Shown here: positions 1-7,721 of the stretch, in pieces
Layout of the letters: every line of letters starts with the position of its first letter
Position numbering within the stretch: position 1 is the stretch's first letter
NCBI GenBank assembly: GCA_021838785.1
Contig: JAKCCV010000006.1
Location: 1-64,000, forward strand
Source: Acidobacteriota bacterium
Lineage (GTDB): Bacteria > Acidobacteriota > Terriglobia > UBA7540
Reading direction: 5' to 3'
Length of the DNA stretch: 64,000 nt
The notes under the pieces: generated by a model
What the model was told of the DNA's origin: nothing
What the model saw: the letters and a program-made list of their open reading frames with translations, nothing else
Database searches by the model: none
Translations under genes and position numbers: made by a program

Positions 1-123
1 GAGACTCAGCTTAAACTTCGCCCATCGCCCCCGAAGATCGACTAACATCCGCCGTGCGTCCTGCGTTAGTTGGAAGCCCATCACGAAGTCGTCCGCGTAC
101 CGCACGATGATCACTCGACCCCG
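1..123 (-). pseudogene. Group II intron reverse transcriptase fragment
   Basis: Reading the minus strand inward from about 123, one open frame gives IIVRYADDFVMGFQ followed by DARRMLVDLRGRWAKF. The YADD catalytic box of reverse transcriptases, followed by the DA-R-L-DLR-R-AKF pattern, is typical of group II intron maturases. The upstream (N-terminal) part is missing because the sequence changes at about 124 into the P450-derived repeat, so this is a truncated copy whose 3' part runs off the left edge. It marks the region as a landing site for mobile DNA. It is too short for the ORF track's length limits but the motif is unambiguous. Confidence 0.8.
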
Positions 124-124
124 T

Positions 125-409
125 GCCGGACGCACGCCGCCAACCGAGGACCGCATTCGGATGCGCCTAATGAAGGCTAGAGAAAACTTAGAGGATACGG
201 TAAATTGGATTCTCGGGGAGTGGGCGTCCGCGGCGGCTCCAAGGACAGGGGGTCGAGCGAAGGCTTTGCGAGGAGTCCGACGCTATAGCGCGGTCGGAAG
301 CTGAGCAAGTAAACACGCAAGCCGACCTAAATTGGACCCGAGCGATCCTTGTTGAGACTTTGCGCATGTACCCTTGTGCGATGGGTTGGCGCCGACGTGT
401 TCGGTGCTA
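125..409 (+). pseudogene. Cytochrome P450 fragment, copy 1
   Basis: The first frame carries the same RTPPTEDRIRMR...LEDTVNWILGEW segment as the longer P450 fragment at 2531-3085 and then stops at 301-303. A second frame downstream reads NWTRAILVETLRMYP, which matches the P450 K-helix ExxR region (E-T-L-R). The heme-binding Cys loop and the whole N-terminal half are absent, and the two pieces are in different frames, so the gene is dead. Identical to the downstream copy; see the repeat entries. Confidence 0.7.
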
Positions 410-459
410 TCGCACTTGGCCTCTTGGGCAGGGCTATGTCCAGGGAACAACGAGAGCGC
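125..459. repeat. 335-bp direct repeat, copy 1
   Basis: Positions 125-459 match 2801-3135 base for base (constant offset 2676). The copies part at 124/2800 on the left and at 460/3136 on the right, after which they still resemble each other loosely to about 575. Each copy contains the 3' part of a P450 fragment followed by the beginning of an IS110 transposase tail. The pair brackets the GH32 gene and the fructokinase remnant. Confidence 0.9.
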
Positions 460-575
460 TGGCAAAAGGAAGAGGGGAAAGACTCGGAAGGGGAACCTCT
501 GGTTGCGTCGGGCGCTTAGTCAAGCAGCTTGGGCGGCATCCCCCACCCAAGCGACCTACCTTGCCGCGCGCAATC
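410..575 (+). pseudogene. IS110-family transposase fragment (type a)
   Basis: The plus frame reads HLASWAGLCPGNNESAGKR and then TRKGNLWLRRALSQAAWAA, the hallmark C-terminal block of IS110/IS116/IS902 transposases. Similarity to an IS110 protein is lost at about 575, after TYLAAR, so only about 55 codons survive. From 460 onward it differs from the matching segment at 3136 onward by roughly one base in five, so the two tails belong to different IS110 relatives. Between 576 and 714 I recognise nothing. Confidence 0.75.
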
Positions 576-714
576 CAGGGGCTGGCAGCGTTCGTGCGAT
601 GCCTTAGCGGCCTCGCGGCAAAGCGGACCGCTTTTTGCCTACATGAGAATCCTGGCCATACTTCATTCCCCGCTTGACCGACGCGCCGGTGTTGCCGGCA
701 GAAAGACTACGGAG

Positions 715-2322
715 ATGGCAAACCGAAGCCCGGTACAAGCCGGTCGATCACAGAGTAATCATGGCATGCGAAGAAGGGCCCCGCGCATATTCATTCTTGC
801 CGCTATTCTCGTGGGCATCTGGCATGCGGCGGTTTTTGCGCGGGAGCTAATTTACGATGAGGCATTCCGCCCTCAGTTTCACTTCACGCCGCTGAAGAAC
901 TGGATGAACGATCCCAACGGGCTTGTCTATTACAAGGGCGAGTACCATCTTTTCTTTCAATTCAATCCCTTCGGAAACGAGTGGGGACACATGAGCTGGG
1001 GCCACGCTGTCAGCCGAGATCTCGTGCACTGGAAGCAGCTTCCCGTGGCGATTCCCGAGGCGAACGGCGTCATGATTTTCTCGGGCAGCGTCGTGGTGGA
1101 CCGGCATAATTCCAGCGGATTTTGCAAGAGTGCGAGCTCCGGTGATGACTCCTGCCTGATTGCCATATACACAGGCTACAACGGCAAAATCCAGGACCAG
1201 AACGTCGCATATAGCAACGACCGCGGACGCACCTGGACGAAATACGTCGGAAATCCCGTCATCAATCTTCATCTCGCTGACTTTCGCGATCCCAAGGTTT
1301 TCTGGTATCGGCCCGGCCGCAAGTGGGTAATGGTGACTGCGCTCTCGGCGCAACATAAGGTGCGGCTATTCAGTTCGACGAACCTGAAGCACTGGACCCC
1401 CCTCAGCGACTTCGGGCCGGCTGGGGCGGTGGGCGGCGTCTGGGAATGTCCTGATCTGTTTGAGCTCCCTATCGACAATGAACCCGGCCAGGCCCGCTGG
1501 GTGCTGAGCGTCAACCTGAATCCTGGCGGCGTGGCGGGTGGGTCGGGCGTTCAGTATTTTGTTGGCCGATTTGACGGAACAAAGTTCACAGACGAGAATC
1601 CCACCGGCCAGACGCTTTGGGCCGATTATGGCAAAGACTTCTACGCCTCAACCTCATTTTCGGACATTCCGCCCTCTGACGGCCGCCGGATCTGGATGGG
1701 CTGGATGAGTAACTGGGAGTACGCCGCGCGCGTCCCCACGTCTCCGTGGCGCGGGATCCAGTCGATCCCACGTGTCCTCAGGCTACGGCGCTTCCCGCAA
1801 GGGATCCGACTGGTACAAAAGCCCATATCAGAACTCAAGGTCTTGCGCGGACGCCTTATGACGATTGAAAACGCGAGTATGAAAACCGGCAATCGCATCC
1901 TGAAATCGAAAGACGTCCGCGGCGACGCTCTTGAAATCAAGATCACGATCGATCCGGGAAGCGCCCGGTCATTTGGCCTCGAAGTCCGAAAGGGCGCCTC
2001 ACAGGAAACCACGGTGGGCATTGACCGCGCGAAGTCCGAGTTGTTTGTCGATCGGACTCACTCCGGCGACACCGGCTTTGACCCGAAGTTTCCGGGACGG
2101 CAGACAGCGCCCCTGAGGCTGGCGCCGGGGAAAGCTGTCGAACTGCACATCTTTGTTGACAGGTGCTCCGTCGAGGTCTTCGGCGACCACGGGGAGCGAG
2201 TTATATCAGACTTGATTTTCCCCTCGCCCGCCAGTCAGGGCGTTGAGTTATTTTCAAATGGCGGAGAAGCAAGAATCATAAAGCTGGACATTTGGCAGTT
2301 GAAATCGGCATGGCGGAAGTGA
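715..2322 (+). CDS. Secreted GH32 beta-fructosidase (levanase/inulinase/invertase type)
   Basis: Glycoside hydrolase family 32, which cleaves beta-fructosides such as sucrose, inulin or levan. The catalytic signatures are all visible (numbered from 715): NWMNDPNG with nucleophile Asp66, FRDPK with transition-state Asp192, and WECPD with acid/base Glu244. The five-bladed propeller is followed by a C-terminal beta-sandwich ending near VDRCSVEVFGDHG. A signal peptide (MRRRAPRIFILAAILVG...) begins at the in-frame ATG at 766, so 766 is an equally good start; neither start has a clear ribosome site. It is flanked by 335-bp direct repeats and followed by a broken fructokinase, which suggests sucrose or fructan use before the locus decayed. 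The exact substrate cannot be read from sequence. Confidence 0.93.
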   Translation: MANRSPVQAGRSQSNHGMRRRAPRIFILAAILVGIWHAAVFARELIYDEAFRPQFHFTPLKNWMNDPNGLVYYKGEYHLFFQFNPFGNEWGHMSWGHAVSRDLVHWKQLPVAIPEANGVMIFSGSVVVDRHNSSGFCKSASSGDDSCLIAIYTGYNGKIQDQNVAYSNDRGRTWTKYVGNPVINLHLADFRDPKVFWYRPGRKWVMVTALSAQHKVRLFSSTNLKHWTPLSDFGPAGAVGGVWECPDLFELPIDNEPGQARWVLSVNLNPGGVAGGSGVQYFVGRFDGTKFTDENPTGQTLWADYGKDFYASTSFSDIPPSDGRRIWMGWMSNWEYAARVPTSPWRGIQSIPRVLRLRRFPQGIRLVQKPISELKVLRGRLMTIENASMKTGNRILKSKDVRGDALEIKITIDPGSARSFGLEVRKGASQETTVGIDRAKSELFVDRTHSGDTGFDPKFPGRQTAPLRLAPGKAVELHIFVDRCSVEVFGDHGERVISDLIFPSPASQGVELFSNGGEARIIKLDIWQLKSAWRK

Positions 2323-2374
2323 ATGACGCGGGTAGGGACCCTGCTTCCACCTCAGCCGTCAAGAAAAGGCATCA

Positions 2375-2530
2375 ATGAAAATTGTGATCATCGGCGAGGC
2401 CTTGTGAGACATCATCGGGGGAAGAGAGCATCTGGGCGGCGCGCCATTCAACTTTGTCGCTCACGCCAAGAACCTGGGACATGAAGTGTATTTTGTCAGT
2501 GCTGTCAGGTGCGACGGGCGCGGCGGGCGG
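2375..2530 (+). pseudogene. Fructokinase (PfkB family) N-terminal remnant with in-frame TGA
   Basis: From ATG 2375 the frame reads MKIVIIGEAL, a TGA stop at 2405-2407, then DIIGGREHLGGAPFNF and VAHAKNLGHEVYFVSAV. Fructokinases of the ribokinase/PfkB family begin in this way (IGE-LWD...HLGGAPFN...HA--LG), and the stop sits exactly where Trp (TGG) is expected. After about 50 codons the frame passes without interruption into a P450 fragment. The gene is therefore broken twice. Position directly behind the GH32 gene fits a former sucrose/fructan operon in which released fructose was phosphorylated. Confidence 0.72.
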
Positions 2531-3085
2531 GTGCACCAAACGCGTCGAAGGCTTATCGCGCCCGTTTTTTCTCCAAAGGCTGCGGACTCCTACGCCTCTT
2601 CGATCAGTCGTCACACGACCTCAGCTTCAAACTCTGTCGGACGAGGCCAGGTACTCGATGTCTTTGATTTCACGCGAAGGTTGGCGCTCACCGTTTTGGG
2701 TGACGTCGTGTTTGGTGTTGATCTCGCCGATCGTGTTGATGCGCTTATCGAGGACGTCGCCACGATTTTTGGACCCACGCATCCATCGATGAGGTTGTTC
2801 GCCGGACGCACGCCGCCAACCGAGGACCGCATTCGGATGCGCCTAATGAAGGCTAGAGAAAACTTAGAGGATACGGTAAATTGGATTCTCGGGGAGTGGG
2901 CGTCCGCGGCGGCTCCAAGGACAGGGGGTCGAGCGAAGGCTTTGCGAGGAGTCCGACGCTATAGCGCGGTCGGAAGCTGAGCAAGTAAACACGCAAGCCG
3001 ACCTAAATTGGACCCGAGCGATCCTTGTTGAGACTTTGCGCATGTACCCTTGTGCGATGGGTTGGCGCCGACGTGTTCGGTGCTA
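2531..3085 (+). pseudogene. Cytochrome P450 internal fragment
   Basis: The frame continuing from the fructokinase remnant reads RRLIAPVFSPKAADSYASSI, then DVFDFTRRLALTVLGDVVFG, which match the C-helix and I-helix-proximal regions of bacterial P450s (RR-L-P-FS...; D-----LAL-V-G---FG). It stops at 2977-2979. A second frame carries the ExxR-containing LVETLRMYP segment. The heme-ligand Cys motif is missing and IS110 sequence begins at about 3086. Non-functional, and truncated at both ends by other genes. Confidence 0.72.
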
Positions 3086-3135
3086 TCGCACTTGGCCTCT
3101 TGGGCAGGGCTATGTCCAGGGAACAACGAGAGCGC
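2801..3135. repeat. 335-bp direct repeat, copy 2
   Basis: Exact partner of 125-459. The left boundary lies inside the P450 fragment, which continues upstream only in this copy. The right boundary lies inside the IS110 transposase tail. This copy looks like the source of the P450 part because it carries more of the gene. Confidence 0.9.
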
Positions 3136-3475
3136 GGGAAAAAGGAAGAGCGGGAGGACTCGGAAGGGCAGCCTGCGGTTGCGCCGCGCGCTCCGTGAAG
3201 CAGCCGGGGCGGCGGCTCACACCAAGAGCACTTACGTGGCCGCCCGCTATCGGCGGCTGGCCGCGCGGCGAGGAGCCAAACGCGCCATCATCGCGATGGC
3301 TCACAACCTTCTGCTCATCGCTTATTACCTGCTCAAAACCGGTCACCCCTACCAGGACCTCGGAGCCGACTATTTCGACCGAATCAACGCCGAAGGCTTG
3401 AAACGCTATCTGGTCAGGAGGTTGGAGCGCATGGGCAATCAAGTGCTGCTTGTGCCCACGTCCTTGACCATCTGA
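3086..3475 (+). pseudogene. IS110-family transposase C-terminal fragment (type b)
   Basis: The frame from 3086 to the stop at 3473-3475 gives HLASWAGLCPGNNESAGKR, TRKGSLRLRRALREAAGAAA, RRLAARRGAKRAIIAMAH, YQDLGADYFD and a basic tail ending in RRLERMGNQVLL. This is the complete C-terminal transposase_20 half of an IS110-family enzyme. The N-terminal RuvC-like DEDD catalytic half is absent and replaced by P450 sequence, so the element cannot move by itself. Confidence 0.85.
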
Positions 3476-3576
3476 AGCGAGCCTTACACGAGCATTTATT
3501 TTCGAGGGAGGTCAGTTTAGCGATTCGTTGCAGGCAGGGTTGTTGAAATCACCTACTTCATGCTCCGAGGTTTTTG

Positions 3577-5793
3577 ATGAAGATGAACAGGAGAAACTTT
3601 CTAGTTCAGGGCACCACGGTCGTCGGCCTTGCGATACCGGGTAAGGATTTCAAGTGCATTGCAGACCCAAGCCAAGACGACGACCAAGAAAGACCGGACA
3701 GTGTAGAGGCCAATGTTCTACCCGAGGAGTTCATGGAACCCGCCTATGTTCGCACGGAAACATCGGGCGATATAAGATCTTGGTTCATTGGAAACGGGCT
3801 GATTGAGCGCACTCTTAGATTTTCATCACCACATGGACTCTATACGGAGTCCTTTAGAAATAAGGTGAGTGGTACAAACTTTTTGCAGGAAGTTTTGCCC
3901 GGAAGCACAGGCCCAGAGTTTGTATTTCAAGTAGATTCCGAATACTTTACAGGCGCCGGTGGCGGCCCACCGGCTAACTTTGATTTGGTCGGTTTCCACG
4001 TACTGGACCTGAGCACTTCGGGAAAGGCCTTGGAAATTCGATTAAAAGGCAGCCGGAAGCCTCTTGAGGTTTCGGTATTTTATGCCGTGTACAGGGGACA
4101 TCCAGTCGTTCGCAAATGGATGACCATCAGGAACCGAGGGAACCGCACGATTAGACTTTCCCACATGGCTTTCGAGGCCTTGAATTTGATGTCGGCTTGG
4201 CCTGATGAAGAGATCCTGCGGGTCTATTACGGAGTCCTTCCGCGCGAGTTGTTTTATACAGGTCGGGTTGAGGATATGGCCATCACCCAAATGAGTCCCC
4301 GAACGCATGAAGGATTCATCGTCATGAATGAAGCACCAGGGTGGATGAAACGGACAGAAATGAACGGGTGGGGCCGTAGCATCCGTGTCATGTGCGACAC
4401 AGACCTTTTCCCTTTTGAGCGCCGTGTTGCTCCGGGTAAAGTTTACACGACCCCCAAGTCGTCAATGGCCTTTTTCCGGGAAGGCTCCCCGGCCTTCGAT
4501 CCTCAATGGATGATGCCTTCCTATACATCCAAAATCCTGATGCGAAAAGGTGCTCTTTATAAACCACCCTGGATTTACAATACATGGGAACCATTCCAAC
4601 GGACGATCAATGAGCGCATCGCAGGTGACGTGATGGCGGTCGCCGGCCGCATGGGATTCGACATTTTTACGATAGACGATGGCTGGCAGGCCGAATATGG
4701 GGAGAATGCGGTGAATCTTTCGGCGTTCCCACACGGCTTGGGCGAAATCCAGAGGGCTGCCACAAGGAACAAGATGCGCCTGGGTCTATGGGTTCCACTC
4801 GCTGCAATCAGCACCCATGCTGAAGTTTATCGGAAGCATCCAGAATGGGCTTGTCGAGATGCGAGGGGCCGCCTGAAATTGAGCCGCACCGAGGCAGGCA
4901 TGAGCGTCGTCATGTGTTTGGCCACTCCCTACCGTGAAGCGGCGGCGCGCAGAATCAGTGAGCTGATTTCACGGTACGATTTAGCCTACGTCAAGATTGA
5001 TCTCACAACCGTCTTCAATGCCTATGGAGAAGCGCCCGGATGTTACGCGTCGGGGCACTTTCACAAAACGTGGGCCGAATCGCTGGGTCGTATTTACGAA
5101 GGGATCCGGTATGTTACCGATCAGATTTATCAAGAGCATCCAGATGTGTTGCTGGATTTGACGTTTGAATTATGGGGCCAAAAGCAGATCATTGACTACG
5201 GATTGCTCGACACTGGGGATCTGGATTGGATGAGTAACGTCAATGATGCTGCGGTGACTTCGGCAGGTCCTCGCCAGGCCCGAACCCTGCTTTATCAAAG
5301 GTCGTTGGCTATTCCCGTCGAAGCCATGCTGATAGGCAACCTCAGAGCGACGACGGCGAGCATCGAAGAACGATTTGCGACCGCTATAGGCTCGGCGCCC
5401 TTGTTGCTGGGCGATCTTCGTCAACTGACTCCTTCCCAAGTGAAATGGTATGCAGAAAAGATTGCCTGGTTCAAAGGCCTTCGTCGGAACATCCCCATTA
5501 ACGAAAGCTTCTTTCCCCTGGGAGACTGGTCGCAGCCAAAGTGCACGACTTGGGACGGTTTTGCGAGGCTTAGCCGTGTGGGTGAAGGGCTGATTGTCAT
5601 TTTCAAAAATGAGTCGAAGGTTCGTGAGGTTAATGTAAGGATACGCACTTTTCCCGTGGGGGAGTTCGAGGTCAAGTCCGTTATGACAGGAGATTCCTTA
5701 GGTCGCTTTTCCGGCCAACAACTGCGGAGCGGCGTAGTGCTGCCGGTTCCAGCTCAACTCCAAGTGCAAATTCTCGAAGTTCGACAAAGTTAA
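3577..5793 (+). CDS. Tat-exported GH36-type alpha-galactosidase
   Basis: The N-terminus MKMNRRNFLVQG with a following hydrophobic stretch is a twin-arginine export signal. An N-terminal beta-sandwich is followed by a (beta/alpha)8 barrel with TIDDGW (Asp367-Asp368) and YVKID, where Asp475 sits in the place of the GH36/clan-D KxD nucleophile. The family hydrolyses alpha-galactosides such as melibiose and raffinose. The usual CSGG-R-D acid/base loop is not obvious: here the segment reads LTFELWGQKQIIDYGLL, so substrate or even clan-D subfamily may differ. ATG 3577 has GAGG six bases upstream; a TTG at 3574 is also in frame. It stands close to the GH32 gene, and together they could degrade raffinose outside the cytoplasm. 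Confidence 0.85.
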   Translation: MKMNRRNFLVQGTTVVGLAIPGKDFKCIADPSQDDDQERPDSVEANVLPEEFMEPAYVRTETSGDIRSWFIGNGLIERTLRFSSPHGLYTESFRNKVSGTNFLQEVLPGSTGPEFVFQVDSEYFTGAGGGPPANFDLVGFHVLDLSTSGKALEIRLKGSRKPLEVSVFYAVYRGHPVVRKWMTIRNRGNRTIRLSHMAFEALNLMSAWPDEEILRVYYGVLPRELFYTGRVEDMAITQMSPRTHEGFIVMNEAPGWMKRTEMNGWGRSIRVMCDTDLFPFERRVAPGKVYTTPKSSMAFFREGSPAFDPQWMMPSYTSKILMRKGALYKPPWIYNTWEPFQRTINERIAGDVMAVAGRMGFDIFTIDDGWQAEYGENAVNLSAFPHGLGEIQRAATRNKMRLGLWVPLAAISTHAEVYRKHPEWACRDARGRLKLSRTEAGMSVVMCLATPYREAAARRISELISRYDLAYVKIDLTTVFNAYGEAPGCYASGHFHKTWAESLGRIYEGIRYVTDQIYQEHPDVLLDLTFELWGQKQIIDYGLLDTGDLDWMSNVNDAAVTSAGPRQARTLLYQRSLAIPVEAMLIGNLRATTASIEERFATAIGSAPLLLGDLRQLTPSQVKWYAEKIAWFKGLRRNIPINESFFPLGDWSQPKCTTWDGFARLSRVGEGLIVIFKNESKVREVNVRIRTFPVGEFEVKSVMTGDSLGRFSGQQLRSGVVLPVPAQLQVQILEVRQS

Positions 5794-5970
5794 AAGTTGC
5801 CGAGGCGGAGAACATTCGCTTGAGAGCCTGCGGACCCATGCGTTATCATGCCCATTCGGGAAGAGCTTGAGCGAGCGGAAGGAACGCAATTTCCTCGATG
5901 AATCACCGACAGTTTTTGGGGGACCACAAGTGAGTCGTCATTAAGCATTGGGCAAAGCAATTGTTCCCCA

Positions 5971-6537
5971 TTGTTCCCGCTTCTGAGCAGTCGGGAGAGA
6001 CCTCACAACCGGAAGTCATTGATTCAATTGCGGCGCATCGCTCGCGAGCTTCACCTGGACATGCGCACCGTCACTATGTATCCCCAAACGCCGGTGCCCG
6101 CGCCGGCCCGCCGCCCTCGCCCGTCGAAGCTCGATTCCTTTAAGCCGCTCATTGCCGACCTGCTCGAACAGGACCCGCGCGCTCCCGGCGTCGTCATCCT
6201 CCAGCGCCTCAACGCCGCCGGCTATGGCGGGGGCCACAGCATCCTGCGCGAATACTTGCAGCGCGTGCGTGTGGCTCATTCCGAGCCCCGCGCCCTCGTG
6301 CGCATGGAACCTGCGCCCGGCGAACGGTTCGAGATTGATGGGGGCCACTTCGGGGCGCTCGACCACCAGGGCGACAAACGCAAGCTCTACGCCTTCGCGC
6401 TCATCGAAGCTCACAGCCGAATGCTCTATTGCGAGTTCACGCATTCCCAGAGCTTCGAAACCTTCGTGCGCTCACATCAACATGCCTTCGCAACTCTGGG
6501 CGGCGTGGCGCGTGAATGCTGGCTCGATTTTGTTCCC
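5971..6537 (+). pseudogene. IS21-family IstA-like transposase, truncated
   Basis: The frame contains a helix-turn-helix (RRIARELHLDMRTVTMY), a linker (FKPLIADLLEQDPRAPGVVI) and the first part of the DDE core (GERFEIDGGHFGAL, then YAFALIEAHSRMLYCEF). It runs to ARECWLDF and then enters the reverse-oriented IS21 copy across a 26-bp palindrome at 6525-6550. The second catalytic Asp/Asn block and the third acidic residue are lost, and no istB helper gene is present. The 180 bases upstream of it (5794-5970) contain nothing I recognise apart from two close TTGTTCCC motifs at about 5965-5979. Confidence 0.8.
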
Positions 6538-6550
6538 GGGAACAAAATCG
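6525..6550. repeat. 26-bp perfect palindrome at IS21/IS21 junction
   Basis: The sequence is symmetrical about CCC/GGG (6535-6540), with arms CGATTTTGTTCCC and its complement. It lies exactly where two oppositely oriented IS21 transposase fragments meet, and both fragments read DFVPGNKI across it. A site of this kind could be a head-to-head junction of two element ends, or the scar of an inversion. Confidence 0.85.
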
Positions 6551-7063
6551 GTCACGACCAGTTGGGGAACACCTTGGAAGAATTCGAAGGTGTGGATGTG
6601 AGCGCCGAGCCAGTCTTCCAAGCCCTGACTCCAGGCGGCTTCGGCATAGGTGTAGTTGCTGGCGCCGAGCACGGCAACGAAGATCGAAGCCTGACGGATC
6701 GGCCCGCCCTTTGGGTCATGGATGGCAATGGTGTCCCCGGCGTAACCGACGAAGAGCTTCTCGCCGGCCTTATGCTCCTGACGCAGCACGACATCCAGAC
6801 GACGGCGCCAGCGACGGTAGAGCTCGCAGAAGCGGCTGTAGCCGTAGCCGTCAGGGTGGTTCTGGCGGTATTCCTCCCACAACAGTCCGAGCGTTAGGTG
6901 GCGATGTGATTGCAGCTCCTGGTGCAGGCGTGCGAAGTCGGGCGTGGGCCGCTGGGTTTTCGCGGCGTACACCTGTGGCGCGTTCGATCCGCCGCAGCGA
7001 CCAGCCGAGGCGTCCCAAAACAATAACTTGCTGTTTTTCATCTTCACTCAAGACATTGGCCAT
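6538..7063 (-). pseudogene. Second IS21-family IstA-like transposase, frameshifted and truncated
   Basis: On the minus strand the N-terminal helix-turn-helix (MANVLSEDEKQQVIVLGRLG, then WSLRRIERATGV) starts at 7063 in one frame. The body continues in another frame with YGYSRFCELYRRW, then GEKLFVGYAGDTI and VAVLGASNYTYAEA, and ends at VVTD, where the palindrome junction begins. At least one frameshift near 6960 and loss of the last third make it non-functional. It is a different IS21 subtype from the plus-strand copy. Confidence 0.8.
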
Positions 7064-7122
7064 GCCGACTGAGGGTACAAACCCTCGCGCCGGTGTCAAT
7101 GTCCCGGAGGTGATCTTCGTTA

Positions 7123-7164
7123 GCCGGTTTTCAGGTGACCATCAATGGCCGGTTTTGGGTGACC
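7123..7164. repeat. Tandem 17/18-bp repeats resembling IS21-type end repeats
   Basis: GCCGGTTTTCAGGTGACC (7123-7140) and GCCGGTTTTGGGTGACC (7148-7164) are two near-identical direct copies 7 bases apart. IS21-family termini carry several such transposase-binding repeats. Here they cut into a third IstA fragment, so they probably mark the true end of one of the elements. Confidence 0.55.
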
Positions 7165-7290
7165 GCCGAGGGCGAGATCCCACAACGGCGAGCGATCTGA
7201 TCCTGGCTCAGGCCCAACTCGAACCGGAGCCGCAACACTTCCTTGATCTTCCGCATGGACAATCTTTCCGTCGGCAATGTAGGCTGCTCC
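7165..7290 (-). pseudogene. Third IS21 IstA N-terminal fragment
   Basis: From the minus strand, EQPTLPTERLS then ATG at 7256 and MRKIKEVLRLRFELG, LSQDQIARRCGISPSAV. This is the standard start of many IS21 IstA proteins (MRKIKEVLRL-ELG-S-RQIA-S--I). It breaks off after about 40 codons at the direct repeats. A strong hairpin (GCTCCTCT-TTCC-AGAGGAGC, 7286-7305) overlaps its upstream side. Confidence 0.7.
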
Positions 7291-7568
7291 TCTTTCCAGA
7301 GGAGCCGCGATTGCCCGATTCTTGTCCAGCGTCGCTCGTCCTAACCTTGTCTCGTCGGGGTGAACCCTACCCGTCCTACCGGCGCCCGGTCGAGAACCGA
7401 CCGGCCCGAGAGCCGGGGAGGGCTATCACCTCACCCTGGAATGATTATTACGATCCCCGGAATCGCCATCACGATGACCCCGGACTCGTTATTACGATCA
7501 TTCCGGAACAGAAGTATGTACTTTACGCAATGGGCCTTATTTCCACTTTAGCATAGCACACCCGAATT
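7291..7568. other. Non-coding IS debris with repeated ATTACGATC motifs
   Basis: No gene is recognisable. Around 7438-7507 the motif ATTACGATC occurs twice, with GGAATGAT on one side and ATCATTCC on the other, so the block is partly an inverted and partly a direct repeat. This could be a transposon end but no element could be assigned to it. Confidence 0.4.
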
Positions 7569-7721
7569 TCATTTCGGCCAGCCTTCTGGCGGCTTCTTCC
7601 TGCCAAGCGACCGCTTGATGGCGTTTCGCCAATCACCAATGATTTTCAGGCGGCCCGGTTTTGGTCCTGGATTCGCCTTGGGCTTTGGAACATTCTCGGC
7701 CTTCTTGTTCTTGACTGCCAT
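7569..7721 (-). CDS. Small basic protein next to IS1595 module
   Basis: 50 residues, starting MAVKNKKAENVPKPK and ending DWRNAIKRSLGRKKPPEGWPK (read in two overlapping parts: GDWRNAIKRSL and GRKKPPEGWPK). Lys-, Arg- and Pro-rich, no membrane segment. The ATG at 7721 follows the stop of the NucS-like gene with no gap (TAAATG), which argues for coupled translation. Function unknown; a nucleic-acid-binding accessory is possible from its charge only. Confidence 0.5.
   Translation of the reverse strand: MAVKNKKAENVPKPKANPGPKPGRLKIIGDWRNAIKRSLGRKKPPEGWPK

Noticed and set aside
7438-7507. Repeats of ATTACGATC as a CRISPR-like array
   Set aside because: Only two copies, no regular spacer length and no cas gene.
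6516-7556. 346-codon plus-strand open frame across the IS21 debris
   Set aside because: It is antisense to a recognisable IS21 transposase and has no domain of its own.
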